Position numbers and translations under genes: made by a program. Under the pieces are notes generated by a model, which was not told the DNA's origin, did no database searches, and was given only the letters and a program-made list of their open reading frames with translations. Positions 1 to 8,620 of a stretch of DNA of 63,068 nt are shown in pieces. Position 1 is the stretch's first letter. The number at the start of each line of letters is the position of its first letter. Where the stretch lies: contig NZ_JONL01000013.1 of NCBI RefSeq assembly GCF_000711735.1, positions 1-63,068 on the forward strand. Direction: 5' to 3'. Source of the stretch: Maridesulfovibrio frigidus DSM 17176. GTDB taxonomy: Bacteria; Desulfobacterota; Desulfovibrionia; Desulfovibrionales; Desulfovibrionaceae.

Positions 1-252
1 AATCTTTCATCACTTGATTCTCTTACCGAGTTTTCAACTGGAGATATGAAAGTTCAACTCCCTGAAGTTTCCACTCGCAGTTTCAGTCAGCGAGTAACCA
101 TGAAATGTGGACAGACTTTAATTCTGGCCGGATTTGAACAGGAAACTAATCAGGAATCAAAAGGACTGGGAATCACTTCGGGCGGAAACAGTCAGAAATA
201 TGGAAAGAGCCTCATAATAATCACCATTGAAATGGAAAGTGCGGGAGTCTAA
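1..252 (+). CDS. pilN: Type IVb pilus secretin PilN, C-terminal end (partial)
   Basis: The reading frame is open from the first base, so the gene starts left of the window and only about 83 residues are visible. The segment is the end of a secretin-type beta domain: VQLPEVSTRSFSQRV, then a GQTLILAGFE block and a final strand rich in I/T. This fits the outer-membrane secretin ring through which thin conjugative pili pass. It ends two bases before the next gene, and the gene order (N-O-P-Q-R-S) is that of the R64 pil operon. The family call rests on the motif and the neighbours together; the lipobox and N-domains cannot be seen. Confidence 0.8.
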   Translation, partial: NLSSLDSLTEFSTGDMKVQLPEVSTRSFSQRVTMKCGQTLILAGFEQETNQESKGLGITSGGNSQKYGKSLIIITIEMESAGV

Positions 253-254
253 TC

Positions 255-1499
255 ATGCACACAATTAAGATTAAGAAAAAACAATATGCGGTTGGTTTCT
301 GGTGGCAGATTCTGGACGGGAAAGGCGGCAAGAAGCTCGTCATGGAACAGGCGAGAAAAGTAGCAACTGATTTTGCTGACCGTGAATACAACTATGTAAT
401 TGCCAGAAAACAGCAATTCGGACTTAGCTCGGACTCAGCAAAACTAAATAGAATTCCTTCTTTGGCGTGCGCCTTGGTGGAACGGTCCAGATCTACTTGG
501 ATCGGAATGTTCTGCTTAAATGATGAAGAAAATCTCTGGTGGATATGCGCTGTAAGTAAAAAGACAATTGTTGCTGAAGGTGACCAACTTTTCACTTCCC
601 GTGAAGAAGCTGAAGCTCATTTAAAGAGTTTGAAAGCAATGTCAGATTGGGGAAACCACGAGTTCATTTGTGAAACATTCGGAGACACTCTCAACCACTT
701 TGCTGGTCTTATTAAATCGTCTGAACGGATTCAGCCGCTCTATCCTCAGGCGAACAATAAAAACCTTCTTATAGTTGTTGCGGCTGTAATTATTACCGTT
801 GCCGGCTTCTCTTTTTGGAACGACTACCAGTCTGATCAGCTTGCAGAGCAACAAAGAATTGCTGCCATCAAGGCTCGCACGGAAGCTGAAAAGAACAAGG
901 CTACCATAAGCTCTGACCCCGGCAAGTATTTCACAATGCCGTGGAAAGTTTCCCCGATGCCTCTAAAATTTGCGGATGCATTTTTAGGGGCGATGCACAA
1001 CACAGCCCCATTCAACAACGGATGGAAATTGGAAACCATTACCCGCAACGAGCAGGGTATTTACATGGCATGGTCGCATCAAGATGGTGCGGAATTTACC
1101 AACCTCCCATGTCGCTCATCTTTTGGATCGCGCCCAGATTTGGCTGAGATCACTATCGATTACCCCAAAGACTTAACCCGCCCCGAACAAACGCTGGCTA
1201 ATAAGTCTGACGCAACAGCACTTCTTTATGAGCTGACTCGCACCCTCGGTGCAAAGTTAAACCTGACGTGGAAAGCTCCTGAAATAAAGAAAAACAACAA
1301 CAAATTACTGAATCAGTCGCTTGATGTTATTGCCCCGTGGATCAAAGGAGAGTGGAAACTTTCCGGCCTTCCTACCGGCTCTGCAATTTCTAATGTCCTG
1401 TTTACTCAGATGGATTCAATCCCCTGTTTAGTGATCTCTGAGATCTCTTTCACTAGAAACCGGTGTTCTATGGAGGGTCAAATTTATGCCAAATATTAA
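255..1499 (+). CDS. pilO: Type IVb pilus assembly protein PilO
   Basis: A 414-residue protein. A cytoplasmic N-terminal half of about 170 residues begins with a basic strand (IKIKKKQYAVGFWWQ). One membrane segment follows at about 171-188 (LLIVVAAVIITVAGFSFW), then a short coiled region and a periplasmic C-terminal half. This is the layout of the PilO inner-membrane platform protein of R64-type thin pili, which connects the cytoplasmic ATPase with the periplasmic parts. It starts just after pilN and overlaps pilP by 14 bases, so the genes are translationally coupled. Family identity is inferred from layout and position. Confidence 0.8.
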   Translation: MHTIKIKKKQYAVGFWWQILDGKGGKKLVMEQARKVATDFADREYNYVIARKQQFGLSSDSAKLNRIPSLACALVERSRSTWIGMFCLNDEENLWWICAVSKKTIVAEGDQLFTSREEAEAHLKSLKAMSDWGNHEFICETFGDTLNHFAGLIKSSERIQPLYPQANNKNLLIVVAAVIITVAGFSFWNDYQSDQLAEQQRIAAIKARTEAEKNKATISSDPGKYFTMPWKVSPMPLKFADAFLGAMHNTAPFNNGWKLETITRNEQGIYMAWSHQDGAEFTNLPCRSSFGSRPDLAEITIDYPKDLTRPEQTLANKSDATALLYELTRTLGAKLNLTWKAPEIKKNNNKLLNQSLDVIAPWIKGEWKLSGLPTGSAISNVLFTQMDSIPCLVISEISFTRNRCSMEGQIYAKY

Positions 1500-2289
1500 G
1501 AAGTTAAAAGGTAGCCGTTTAATTATATTGATCTGCGTTTTCATATTAAGCGCAGTCATAGGCGGCACAGCAACCTTCATTTTCTACGGCGGCAAAATGC
1601 AAACAGACACAAAGGTCCATCCGGAACTTGTGCTTTTCAATGCCTCGAAATCTAACAAGACCGGTTTTAATACTAATAATACCAGAGTATTAATCCCAAT
1701 TTCAAACGCAACTCTATGGACAACACTATCTATAGGAAATTCAACTAACAGCACTGACTCGATTTCAATGTCCGTCTTTGAACCACCTTCAAATGGAACG
1801 ACGGAAACACCTATTCAGCAGGTAGAAACAAAAACAGATCTAAGCACTGGTAATTTAACAAGTAATTCAACAGAAAATTTAACCAATAAACCAATCAAAG
1901 AGAGTAATAAAACCGAGCTTTCTGAAACGAATATTACACCACTTAGCTATTTCACCTCGCTGAGATCTGATCTTGAATTATTGAAGCTTCAAGTTTCAAT
2001 AGCTGAGCAGAACCAAAAGTTGATCAAGCTTCATACTCCTGACCCTGCTGTGATTAAAGCTATTCAGCAAAAACCAGCCAAGAAGAAACAATACCGTCCT
2101 GTGTGGCCGAAAATAGTTTCCATCCAAGGAGTGGACGGAAGACTTTCTGCGACCCTTTCTAGTTCTGCCGGAGTCCAGACAGTGAAACCAGGGAGTAATG
2201 CAGGCCCCGGTAAAGTTGCTTCAATAACTCCATCAACTGTTCTGATCCGTTTCAACGGCAAGAACGTTCCCTTGAAATTCAAGGAGTAA
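1486..2289 (+). CDS. pilP: Type IVb pilus biogenesis protein PilP
   Basis: A 267-residue bitopic protein. A basic start is followed by a membrane helix at about 10-30 (LIILICVFILSAVIGGTATF). A long linker very rich in N, S and T (about 50-150) comes next, then a compact beta domain at the C-terminus (about 205-267, PKIVSIQGVDGRLSATL and a final VPLKFKE). PilP proteins have this form and bind the secretin in the periplasm. The N/S/T-rich spacer is long and of low complexity, which suggests a flexible span across the periplasm. The gene overlaps pilO and is followed three bases later by pilQ. Confidence 0.8.
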   Translation: MPNIKKLKGSRLIILICVFILSAVIGGTATFIFYGGKMQTDTKVHPELVLFNASKSNKTGFNTNNTRVLIPISNATLWTTLSIGNSTNSTDSISMSVFEPPSNGTTETPIQQVETKTDLSTGNLTSNSTENLTNKPIKESNKTELSETNITPLSYFTSLRSDLELLKLQVSIAEQNQKLIKLHTPDPAVIKAIQQKPAKKKQYRPVWPKIVSIQGVDGRLSATLSSSAGVQTVKPGSNAGPGKVASITPSTVLIRFNGKNVPLKFKE

Positions 2290-2292
2290 ATC

Positions 2293-3897
2293 ATGACTAA
2301 CAACGAAATTCCAAAAGAACTTCAAGAGCGGGTGCTGCTCCTAAATGACATCATCTACATCTCAGCGGAGGTGGCAGACGATGCAGTTTTAATGTCTTTC
2401 CTGAGCTATGCGGCCCGTAAAGGTTTCAAGGAAACAAAAAGACTTGAAGCTGAAGAGTTCCAGAAATTGCGCAAGAAAAATATCACCAAAGCTGAAACCA
2501 AGAGCGACATTCAAGACCTTGCCGTTCAGATTATTGCTGATGCCTACGACCAAGGTGCGTCTGATATTCACATCGGAGATTACGGCCCGTTTGCCTCCAT
2601 CCAGTTTAGAAAGCTGGGCATGTTGCAGAACTACAAGCAGCTCATGGGAGAAATTGGCAGAAAAGTAATCGTTGCAATGTATCAGACCATGTCCAACAGC
2701 GCAGATACCACCTTTGTCGCCAAGGAAAGACAAGACGGCAGAATCGTAAGCAACGATTTTCTTCCGGCGGACGTGCATTCAATTCGAATTCACACGGAAC
2801 CGCTCGACTGCTCAATGGCGGAAAACGGGACCGGAACTTTCATGGCGTTACGCCTTCTTTACGATCGCACAACGGCTAAAGGCAATTTGCAGGATAGATT
2901 GAAAACTCTTGGGTTCTCCGATCGCCATATCCGCAGATTTCAATTTCTCACCCAGCGTTCCGGACTGACTCTTCTTTCAGGCCCGACCGGTCACGGTAAA
3001 AGTACACTGCTCAAACATATCATGGAGTGCATGGCCGAGGACAATCCGGAAAAGAACTTCCTCGCTATTGAAGATCCACCGGAATACCCGCTTGAAAGGG
3101 TAAAGCAGGTTCGAGTCAATACTAACGATCAGGATGATAATCGTGGCTCGGCATACCGCAACGCAATTGCAGGAGCCATGCGCTCTGACCCTGACACCAT
3201 TATGATCGGTGAAGTCCGTTATCCTGAAGCGGCTTCAGCTGCTCTTGATGCCGCTCAAACAGGACACGGAGTATGGACAACAGTTCATGCAAACTCAGCA
3301 TTAGGAATCATTCAAAGAATGGTTTCTCTGCTCCGTGCTGCTCAATATCCCGATCCGCTTGAATACCTTTGTGACCACACAGTTCTTTCCGGCCTTCATC
3401 ATCAAAGACTTGTGCCGGTACTTTGTCCGAACTGCAAGATGCCGCTTAAGGATATAACCAAACTTCCAACTGACAATGAGTTGCGCCGCAAATCACTACC
3501 TGAAGCCGTACTCAATCGCCTTTTCAGAGCGGTTAACAATATGGAGAACGTCAACATCAGAGGTGAAGGATGTAAGCAATGTTCAGGCGTTGGAATTATC
3601 GGACAGACCGTAGCATCTGAAATAGTAACCACCGACCATGTGATTCTGAAAGCTGTACGTGCCGGCAATATGGAAGCAGCTCATAAACATTGGAGACATG
3701 AGCAAAACGGCCAGACATTTGTCAGCCATGCCATTGACCTGATTGAAGACGGATTGATTGATCCTTACCTGACAGAACGCAGACTTGGTGTGCCATTAAA
3801 CTATGCCAAGGCTTTCGATGATTTTAACCTTTCCTCTTCCGATCTGGATGAACTGGCCGGTTCCAAAAATGTGGAGGCTCCGCATGGTGCTTCCTGA
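2293..3897 (+). CDS. pilQ: Type IVb pilus assembly ATPase PilQ (GspE/PilB superfamily)
   Basis: A 534-residue secretion ATPase that powers pilus extension from the cytoplasmic face. Visible motifs are Walker A GPTGHGKST (about 230-238), an acidic Asp box (AIEDPPEYP, about 258), Walker B with IMIGEVRYPEAA (about 304-315) and the His box TTVHANSA (about 331). A late cysteine set (LCPNCKMPL, then GCKQCSGVG) forms the zinc element common in assembly rather than retraction ATPases. The last bases overlap pilR, whose ribosome-binding site (GGAGG at 3873) lies inside this gene. Confidence 0.92.
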   Translation: MTNNEIPKELQERVLLLNDIIYISAEVADDAVLMSFLSYAARKGFKETKRLEAEEFQKLRKKNITKAETKSDIQDLAVQIIADAYDQGASDIHIGDYGPFASIQFRKLGMLQNYKQLMGEIGRKVIVAMYQTMSNSADTTFVAKERQDGRIVSNDFLPADVHSIRIHTEPLDCSMAENGTGTFMALRLLYDRTTAKGNLQDRLKTLGFSDRHIRRFQFLTQRSGLTLLSGPTGHGKSTLLKHIMECMAEDNPEKNFLAIEDPPEYPLERVKQVRVNTNDQDDNRGSAYRNAIAGAMRSDPDTIMIGEVRYPEAASAALDAAQTGHGVWTTVHANSALGIIQRMVSLLRAAQYPDPLEYLCDHTVLSGLHHQRLVPVLCPNCKMPLKDITKLPTDNELRRKSLPEAVLNRLFRAVNNMENVNIRGEGCKQCSGVGIIGQTVASEIVTTDHVILKAVRAGNMEAAHKHWRHEQNGQTFVSHAIDLIEDGLIDPYLTERRLGVPLNYAKAFDDFNLSSSDLDELAGSKNVEAPHGAS

Positions 3898-4951
3898 AAT
3901 TAATGAAATACTGGCTAAGGTTTTCTTTAACCATAAAGAACGAATTCGTATCTATAGAAAGCTTTCGGCAATGACCAGACACGGAGTCAGTGTTGCAGAA
4001 AGTCTGCTCTATCTCGAAAAAAGATATGCAAAAAATTACAGTCCGCTAACCCCCGTTCTTACGGAAGTTTCAGCGCGAATAAATTCAGGAAGTAAGCTTC
4101 ACGAAGCTCTACAAGGATTCATTCCAGCAGAAGAATCTATGCTGATCCAAAGCGGAGTTAATTCCGGTAAACTTTGTGAATCTCTGGAACTCTCAGTAAA
4201 ATTAATCAAGGCCAGATTAAAAATCATAAGCAGCGTGTGGAAGGCTCTCAGTTATCCATGCCTTTTAATTTGTGCGCTCATTACGCTTCTGATCGTGCTT
4301 TCAAGATACGTCATGCCCAGACTTACCGAAATTTCAGATCCGGAATTTTGGCAAGGCAGTGCACAAACTCTTTATCAAGTTACGCGATTCATAGATTCCA
4401 CAGCGGGAACTCTATTTCTTGCCGGATTAATCCTCTCATTCCTTATCTCGCTGGCGACTCTCAAAATATGGACAGGAAAAATACGCGTCCGTTTTGACAA
4501 TGTACCGCCATGGTCATTTTACCGTCTTATCACCGGTAGTCTCTGGCTCTTCACCCTTTCTACCATGATGGAATCGGGCATTCAGCTTTCACAATCTATG
4601 AACGACATGCTCGCCACTCCAGGCTCAAGCCCATGGCTGAAAGAGAAAATGCATTCAGTCAAAGCCCAGCTCAATCTGGGTAAAGGGTTGGGGCAAGCTC
4701 TGGATGATTCAGGCTACCAGTTTCCTTCCAGAACAATCATTGAAGACCTGCGGGTCTACTCAAAGCTTCCGGGCTTTGACAGCCAGCTAAAACTCATTGC
4801 CGAGGAATGGCTGAATGAGGGCATGGAAACAATCAAGGTTCAAGCCAAAGTCATAAACATGGCGTGCATAATCGGTATCATTTTTATGATTTCCAACATC
4901 GTTCTCGCAATGACTTCTCTCCAGCAACAACTTGGACAAAACATACTTTAG
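3884..4951 (+). CDS. pilR: Type IVb pilus inner-membrane protein PilR (GspF domain)
   Basis: A 355-residue platform protein of the GspF/PilC family, the inner-membrane base on which PilQ acts. Start ATG 3884 is chosen because GGAGG lies at 3873-3877; upstream in-frame methionines fall within pilQ and read an out-of-frame shadow. The chain has two GspF-like halves. The first begins at RIRIYRKLSAMTRHGVSVAESL; membrane segments follow at about 105-125 (CLLICALITLLIVLSRYVMP) and about 165-185. The second half repeats the pattern from the FTLSTMMESGIQLSQSM stretch and ends in a hydrophobic helix (MACIIGIIFMISNIVLAM). Confidence 0.88.
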   Translation: MVLPEINEILAKVFFNHKERIRIYRKLSAMTRHGVSVAESLLYLEKRYAKNYSPLTPVLTEVSARINSGSKLHEALQGFIPAEESMLIQSGVNSGKLCESLELSVKLIKARLKIISSVWKALSYPCLLICALITLLIVLSRYVMPRLTEISDPEFWQGSAQTLYQVTRFIDSTAGTLFLAGLILSFLISLATLKIWTGKIRVRFDNVPPWSFYRLITGSLWLFTLSTMMESGIQLSQSMNDMLATPGSSPWLKEKMHSVKAQLNLGKGLGQALDDSGYQFPSRTIIEDLRVYSKLPGFDSQLKLIAEEWLNEGMETIKVQAKVINMACIIGIIFMISNIVLAMTSLQQQLGQNIL

Positions 4952-4962
4952 TAGGAGCAATC

Positions 4963-5442
4963 ATGACTTTATTTGAAACACTTGGCTCACTTCTTATAGC
5001 CTTAATCGTTTTTGGAGGATCAGCTTACATGATCTCTAAATCGATGGACAACGACAAAATATCAACGGCTGAACAAAACCTCTCAACCTTTCGGCTCGAT
5101 CTAAAACAGCTTTATGCAGGTGAGCCAGACTTCACAGATATTACAACTGAAATTGCCGTTAAAAACAAAATTGTGCCTGACAGCATGCTTAAAAGTAGCG
5201 GCGAAATCCGCAATGCATGGAACGGAGCCGTAACCGTAGCAGAAGGAACAGACGCCACCACATTTACGATTACACACAACAAAGTCCCTGAATATGCCTG
5301 CGTGAAACTAGCAACATTTCAAGCCGGATCATGGGAAACCATCACTGTAAACGGGGTTGAAATCGACCAAGCAAGTGGAATGGTTGCTGCCATAACGAAT
5401 CAGCTTGCCACCGCGAATATCATCGTCTTCACCTCCAACTAG
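4963..5442 (+). CDS. pilS: Type IVb major pilin PilS, apparently without a prepilin leader
   Basis: A 159-residue pilin. Start ATG 4963 has GTAGGAGCAATC just upstream. The protein opens directly as MTLFETLGSLLIALIVFGG: Met at 1, Glu at 5 and a hydrophobic helix, which is the mature N-terminus of a type IVb pilin. There is no basic leader and no Gly before the cleavage point. Extending upstream in frame gives no plausible leader either (the residues before Met are LVGAI). Residues 30-159 form an alpha-beta globular domain. Position after pilR and before the ATPase matches R64 pilS. Lack of a leader is unusual for the family. Confidence 0.82.
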   Translation: MTLFETLGSLLIALIVFGGSAYMISKSMDNDKISTAEQNLSTFRLDLKQLYAGEPDFTDITTEIAVKNKIVPDSMLKSSGEIRNAWNGAVTVAEGTDATTFTITHNKVPEYACVKLATFQAGSWETITVNGVEIDQASGMVAAITNQLATANIIVFTSN

Positions 5443-5454
5443 CAGAGGCATTAA

Positions 5455-6441
5455 ATGGTTCTTAAAAGTGTATCATTCACAGATTTGATTCTTCATGAAA
5501 GCGGCGAAGCTTTCATGAAGGGATGTGATAATTGCGACCAGAAGCTTGTTCCTTGTGAGGAAGACACCAAAAAGGAAATTGAAGCTCTCCACGCAGAAGT
5601 TCTCAAAGTTCATACTGAAACTGGAAGACATACTTTCAGAGTTAAGTACGAAGATATTGGTTACAGAGTTGCGCTTTATGAAGGTGTTGTCTGGGGCAGC
5701 GGGAAAGTTTTCTTCCTGCGCAGAATTCAGGAAAATGTCTCAGACTTCACGGAACTGGGATTGCCTGAATCTCTTTCCGATTGGCTTCTGAATGCAAAGC
5801 AGACTAAAGGATTGATCCTTTTTACCGGGGCACAGGCGTCTGGAAAAACCTTCAGTGCGTCATCACTTGTGGCGACACGGCTTTCAACGTTGGGAGGCCA
5901 TGCCGTCAGTTTTGAAAACCCCGCAGAGATGCCTCTGGATGGGAAACATGGAGATTTCGGATTCTGCTTTCAGGCCGAAATTGATCATGAAGAAGATCTA
6001 GGTGAAGCCATCGAACGCTCTCACCGTTTCGCTTCTCCGAACATCATCTATATAGGAGAAATCCGTAGCAAACACGCAGCCAGTGAAGCATTACGCGTCT
6101 GCCTCGGCTCCGATCAACAAATAGTGGTGGCCACACTGCATGGCTTCGACCTTGTAACCGCTCTTGAAAGATTAGTTACAATGGCCCGCGAAATTGACGG
6201 AGATATTGCCAGTCAAAACCTTGCTCAAGGTCTTCTGGCTGTTGTTCATCAACAGCTAGAGCATGTTGACGGAAAAACTCTTCTTCATGTTCCTCAGTTC
6301 CTGCTGGCTCCTTTTAATGACAATTTCAAAGGACTCCGCGCAAAAATTAAGAACGGTGAACTGGCTGGATTACAGGAAGAAATGCGGGAGCAGAGAAACC
6401 GCATTCAATTCGGAGGGCTTGAAGCATTATGCAAGGATTAG
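5455..6441 (+). CDS. PilT/VirB11-like secretion ATPase of the pil operon
   Basis: A 328-residue ATPase, shorter than PilQ and without its zinc motif. It carries Walker A GAQASGKT (about 123-130), Walker B IIYIGEIRS (about 198-206), and a His box VVATLHGFD (about 224-232). These features place it with PilT/PilU-type retraction ATPases or VirB11. The N-terminus has a CDNCDQ cysteine pair (about 24-29) of unknown use. The R64 operon has a single ATPase (PilQ), so a second one between pilS and pilM suggests a pilus that can retract. It overlaps pilM by 13 bases. Confidence 0.75.
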   Translation: MVLKSVSFTDLILHESGEAFMKGCDNCDQKLVPCEEDTKKEIEALHAEVLKVHTETGRHTFRVKYEDIGYRVALYEGVVWGSGKVFFLRRIQENVSDFTELGLPESLSDWLLNAKQTKGLILFTGAQASGKTFSASSLVATRLSTLGGHAVSFENPAEMPLDGKHGDFGFCFQAEIDHEEDLGEAIERSHRFASPNIIYIGEIRSKHAASEALRVCLGSDQQIVVATLHGFDLVTALERLVTMAREIDGDIASQNLAQGLLAVVHQQLEHVDGKTLLHVPQFLLAPFNDNFKGLRAKIKNGELAGLQEEMREQRNRIQFGGLEALCKD

Positions 6442-6857
6442 CTGTCTTTTTCTGCCTCCTAGGAACAATGGCCATGGTCAGTCAAGAAATGCCAACCCAG
6501 AGAAACTCATCAAAGGCTGAGTCTATAGCTGTAAATTACGCGATCTATCGCAATGCTGTGAACAACTTTGTGACAAGCAATTCGACCATCACAACAGGTG
6601 AAATTCCCGTTTCTAATCTATCAATTCCATCCGGTTGGAAATCCATGCGTGCATGGTCCAACCGGATAGATAGCGGGAATTGCTACGTATGGGGAGCTGT
6701 GCAGGGAAACGAGTCTGAGGAAATCAGAAAGATTTTCATGGGTAGCTTTGCCATCGGAGTTAAACGGAACGGCTTTCTGACCAACGCTCACGGAGCGGAT
6801 ACTCCCCTGCCGACGTTCATTCCTGAAAACAGCATCGTCAGTGTCATCACCCAGTAG
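6429..6857 (+). CDS. pilM: Type IVb pilus protein PilM
   Basis: A 142-residue protein with an N-terminal hydrophobic segment (about 2-18, LAVFFCLLGTMAMVSQ) followed by a small domain that begins AVNYAIYRNAVNNFV and ends with an NSIVSVITQ strand. Length, the single N-terminal anchor and the YAIYRNAV pattern agree with R64-type PilM, a small membrane-linked pilus assembly factor. Here it sits between the second ATPase and pilV, not before pilN as in R64, so the operon is rearranged. Its biochemical role is not known to me. Confidence 0.68.
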   Translation: MQGLAVFFCLLGTMAMVSQEMPTQRNSSKAESIAVNYAIYRNAVNNFVTSNSTITTGEIPVSNLSIPSGWKSMRAWSNRIDSGNCYVWGAVQGNESEEIRKIFMGSFAIGVKRNGFLTNAHGADTPLPTFIPENSIVSVITQ

Positions 6858-6866
6858 GAGATAGTT

Positions 6867-8015
6867 ATGAAAGCTAATCGTAAAAACAAACAGGCTGGAT
6901 TCGGACTTATAGAGGTGTTGGCAGGACTTCTTATTTTCATGCTTATGCTTCCCATGCTTGCCGACATGATGGACCGAGGCATGGAATCAATCAAACAGCA
7001 CAGTGTCAGCGATCACCTAGCAAGTATCATGGATGCGGCGGCTTCATATACCAAAGAAAATTATGACGAGCTGATCACGTCTTCGACCGCAACCGGAGCA
7101 ACTCAGATCACTATGGATCAGCTTCGAACCGGAGAGTTCCTATCTTCCGGTTTTAAGGATCTGAACGGATGGGGACAACGGTACGGGATATACGTGCTTG
7201 AACCAACCGCAAGCGACCTGCAAGTTTTGGTGCTGACATACGGAGGCCGAACTTATTCTGACAAAAGCAGAAAATTCAGTTCAGCTATTGTTCCAGCTAC
7301 AGCCGCCATGATCGGTGGCGCAGGTGGTTATATCCCCATTGGAGACCTTCCGGGACAAAGTGCAACCGAACTTAGAGGTTCTTACGGCGGTTGGACAGTA
7401 AATTTAGCATCAACTGATATCCCTATCCCTGCCGCCGGACATATCGGAGGAAGAGCTTTTCTGCGTGAAGAAGATATTGGAAAAGATTTTCTCTATCGCG
7501 TTGAAGTTCCCGGTCATCCTGAACTGAACGAAATGTCCACCGAACTGGATATGACTGATCACGCCATTGAAGGTGTGAAGGAAATCAAATTCGAAGAGCA
7601 CACTCTTGCAGATATCGACACCACAGGATTCTGCAACGATGCGGATAAAAACGGACGAGTTTTCCTTGATCCGGCAGTAGGTCTTTACGTCTGCCGCAAC
7701 GGTCAGCCCGAAGTCATAGCCGACACCGGCAATTCCCAGTTTCTCAAAGGAGCAACCATTGCTGTTGATGGCGAACTCATACCCAAACCCATCTGCCCTA
7801 CCGGCATCACTTCCGATCCTCAGATCTTTGTAGCTCCTTCAATTTTTGCTGAAGGACCGATTTCAAAAGCAATTGTAGCTGTGCAGTCGTGGGCCACTGA
7901 CGTTGGAGACAACTGGCAGATCCACTTACGCATTCGCACCGCCGACACAGGGGATACATGGATAACACCTCCTGCCGGATACGGAAAAGTAATGGTCCTC
8001 ACAACCTGTAATTAA
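6867..8015 (+). CDS. pilV: Type IVb minor pilin / tip adhesin PilV
   Basis: A 382-residue prepilin-like protein. Its leader is short and basic (KANRKNKQAG), with a normal cleavage context G/FGLIEVLAGLLIFML, unlike PilS in the same operon. The pilin helix runs to about residue 45. The long body contains NLASTDIPIPAAGHIGG and a later Cys-bearing receptor-facing region (about 245-382). PilV proteins of R64 sit at the pilus tip and choose recipient cells through a variable C-terminus. I see no recombinase and no alternative C-termini nearby, so there is no evidence of a shufflon. A tail-collar-like gene follows 11 bases later. Confidence 0.85.
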   Translation: MKANRKNKQAGFGLIEVLAGLLIFMLMLPMLADMMDRGMESIKQHSVSDHLASIMDAAASYTKENYDELITSSTATGATQITMDQLRTGEFLSSGFKDLNGWGQRYGIYVLEPTASDLQVLVLTYGGRTYSDKSRKFSSAIVPATAAMIGGAGGYIPIGDLPGQSATELRGSYGGWTVNLASTDIPIPAAGHIGGRAFLREEDIGKDFLYRVEVPGHPELNEMSTELDMTDHAIEGVKEIKFEEHTLADIDTTGFCNDADKNGRVFLDPAVGLYVCRNGQPEVIADTGNSQFLKGATIAVDGELIPKPICPTGITSDPQIFVAPSIFAEGPISKAIVAVQSWATDVGDNWQIHLRIRTADTGDTWITPPAGYGKVMVLTTCN

Positions 8016-8026
8016 GGGAGAAAGTC

Positions 8027-8611
8027 ATGAGATTCACACATAATATTAAATCTAAATATCTTTTCCTTTTTCTGCTTCTTCTCATTTCCTTCGTGCATTC
8101 ATCCGCAATCGCGGGAGACGCAACAAGCTTTGACCCGACAAGTGTCGCGGTTGAACCAAAAGCAATCAGTGGAGTACCTATTGGCGGCGTAATTCCATGG
8201 ACATCCGGAACTGTTCCGGATGGATTTCTTGAATGCAACGGGCAATCTACATCTGGGTATGCAGACCTTGCGGCAATAGTCGGTGGCACTGTTCCGGATC
8301 TCCGAGGAGAATTTATTCGCGGTTGGGATCACGGCAAGGGAGTTGATAGAGGACGGAGTATTAAAAGTAGTCAGAATGATGCGATGGAAAGCCATGCTCA
8401 TACAACTACAATCACCATATCCGGAAGCGTTACTATCCCTTATGGGCAGGGAGAGGGAGGTTCTTTTACTTTGCATGATCAAACTCAGAATGCCCGGAAT
8501 TTTAATGTACCTTTCTCTGGCACTGGAAGCGGAGTTTCCACGCCAGCAGGTAGTGGCACAGAGAACCGACCACGCAACGTATCCATGATGTATATCATCA
8601 AGGCTGAGTAG
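8027..8611 (+). CDS. Secreted phage tail-collar-like protein linked to PilV
   Basis: A 194-residue protein with a clear Sec signal peptide: a basic start, a hydrophobic core YLFLFLLLLISFVHSSAIA and likely cleavage after SAIAG at about 29. The mature part matches the phage tail-collar pattern: PIGGVIPW (about 51-58), PDGFLECNGQ (about 65-74), VPDLRGEFIRGWDHG (about 90-104) and a His-containing ESHAHTTTI stretch, ending ENRPRNVSMMYIIKA. Collar domains in phages lie at the receptor-binding end of tail fibres. The gene follows pilV directly and precedes the secretion channel gene, so I infer a separate pilus-tip or surface adhesin. The role is inference. Confidence 0.72.
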   Translation: MRFTHNIKSKYLFLFLLLLISFVHSSAIAGDATSFDPTSVAVEPKAISGVPIGGVIPWTSGTVPDGFLECNGQSTSGYADLAAIVGGTVPDLRGEFIRGWDHGKGVDRGRSIKSSQNDAMESHAHTTTITISGSVTIPYGQGEGGSFTLHDQTQNARNFNVPFSGTGSGVSTPAGSGTENRPRNVSMMYIIKAE

Positions 8612-8620
8612 GAATTTATC

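Noticed and set aside
6867-8611. PilV shufflon
   Set aside because: No Rci-type recombinase, no inverted 19-bp type repeats and no alternative C-terminal segments are visible. The second gene has its own signal peptide.
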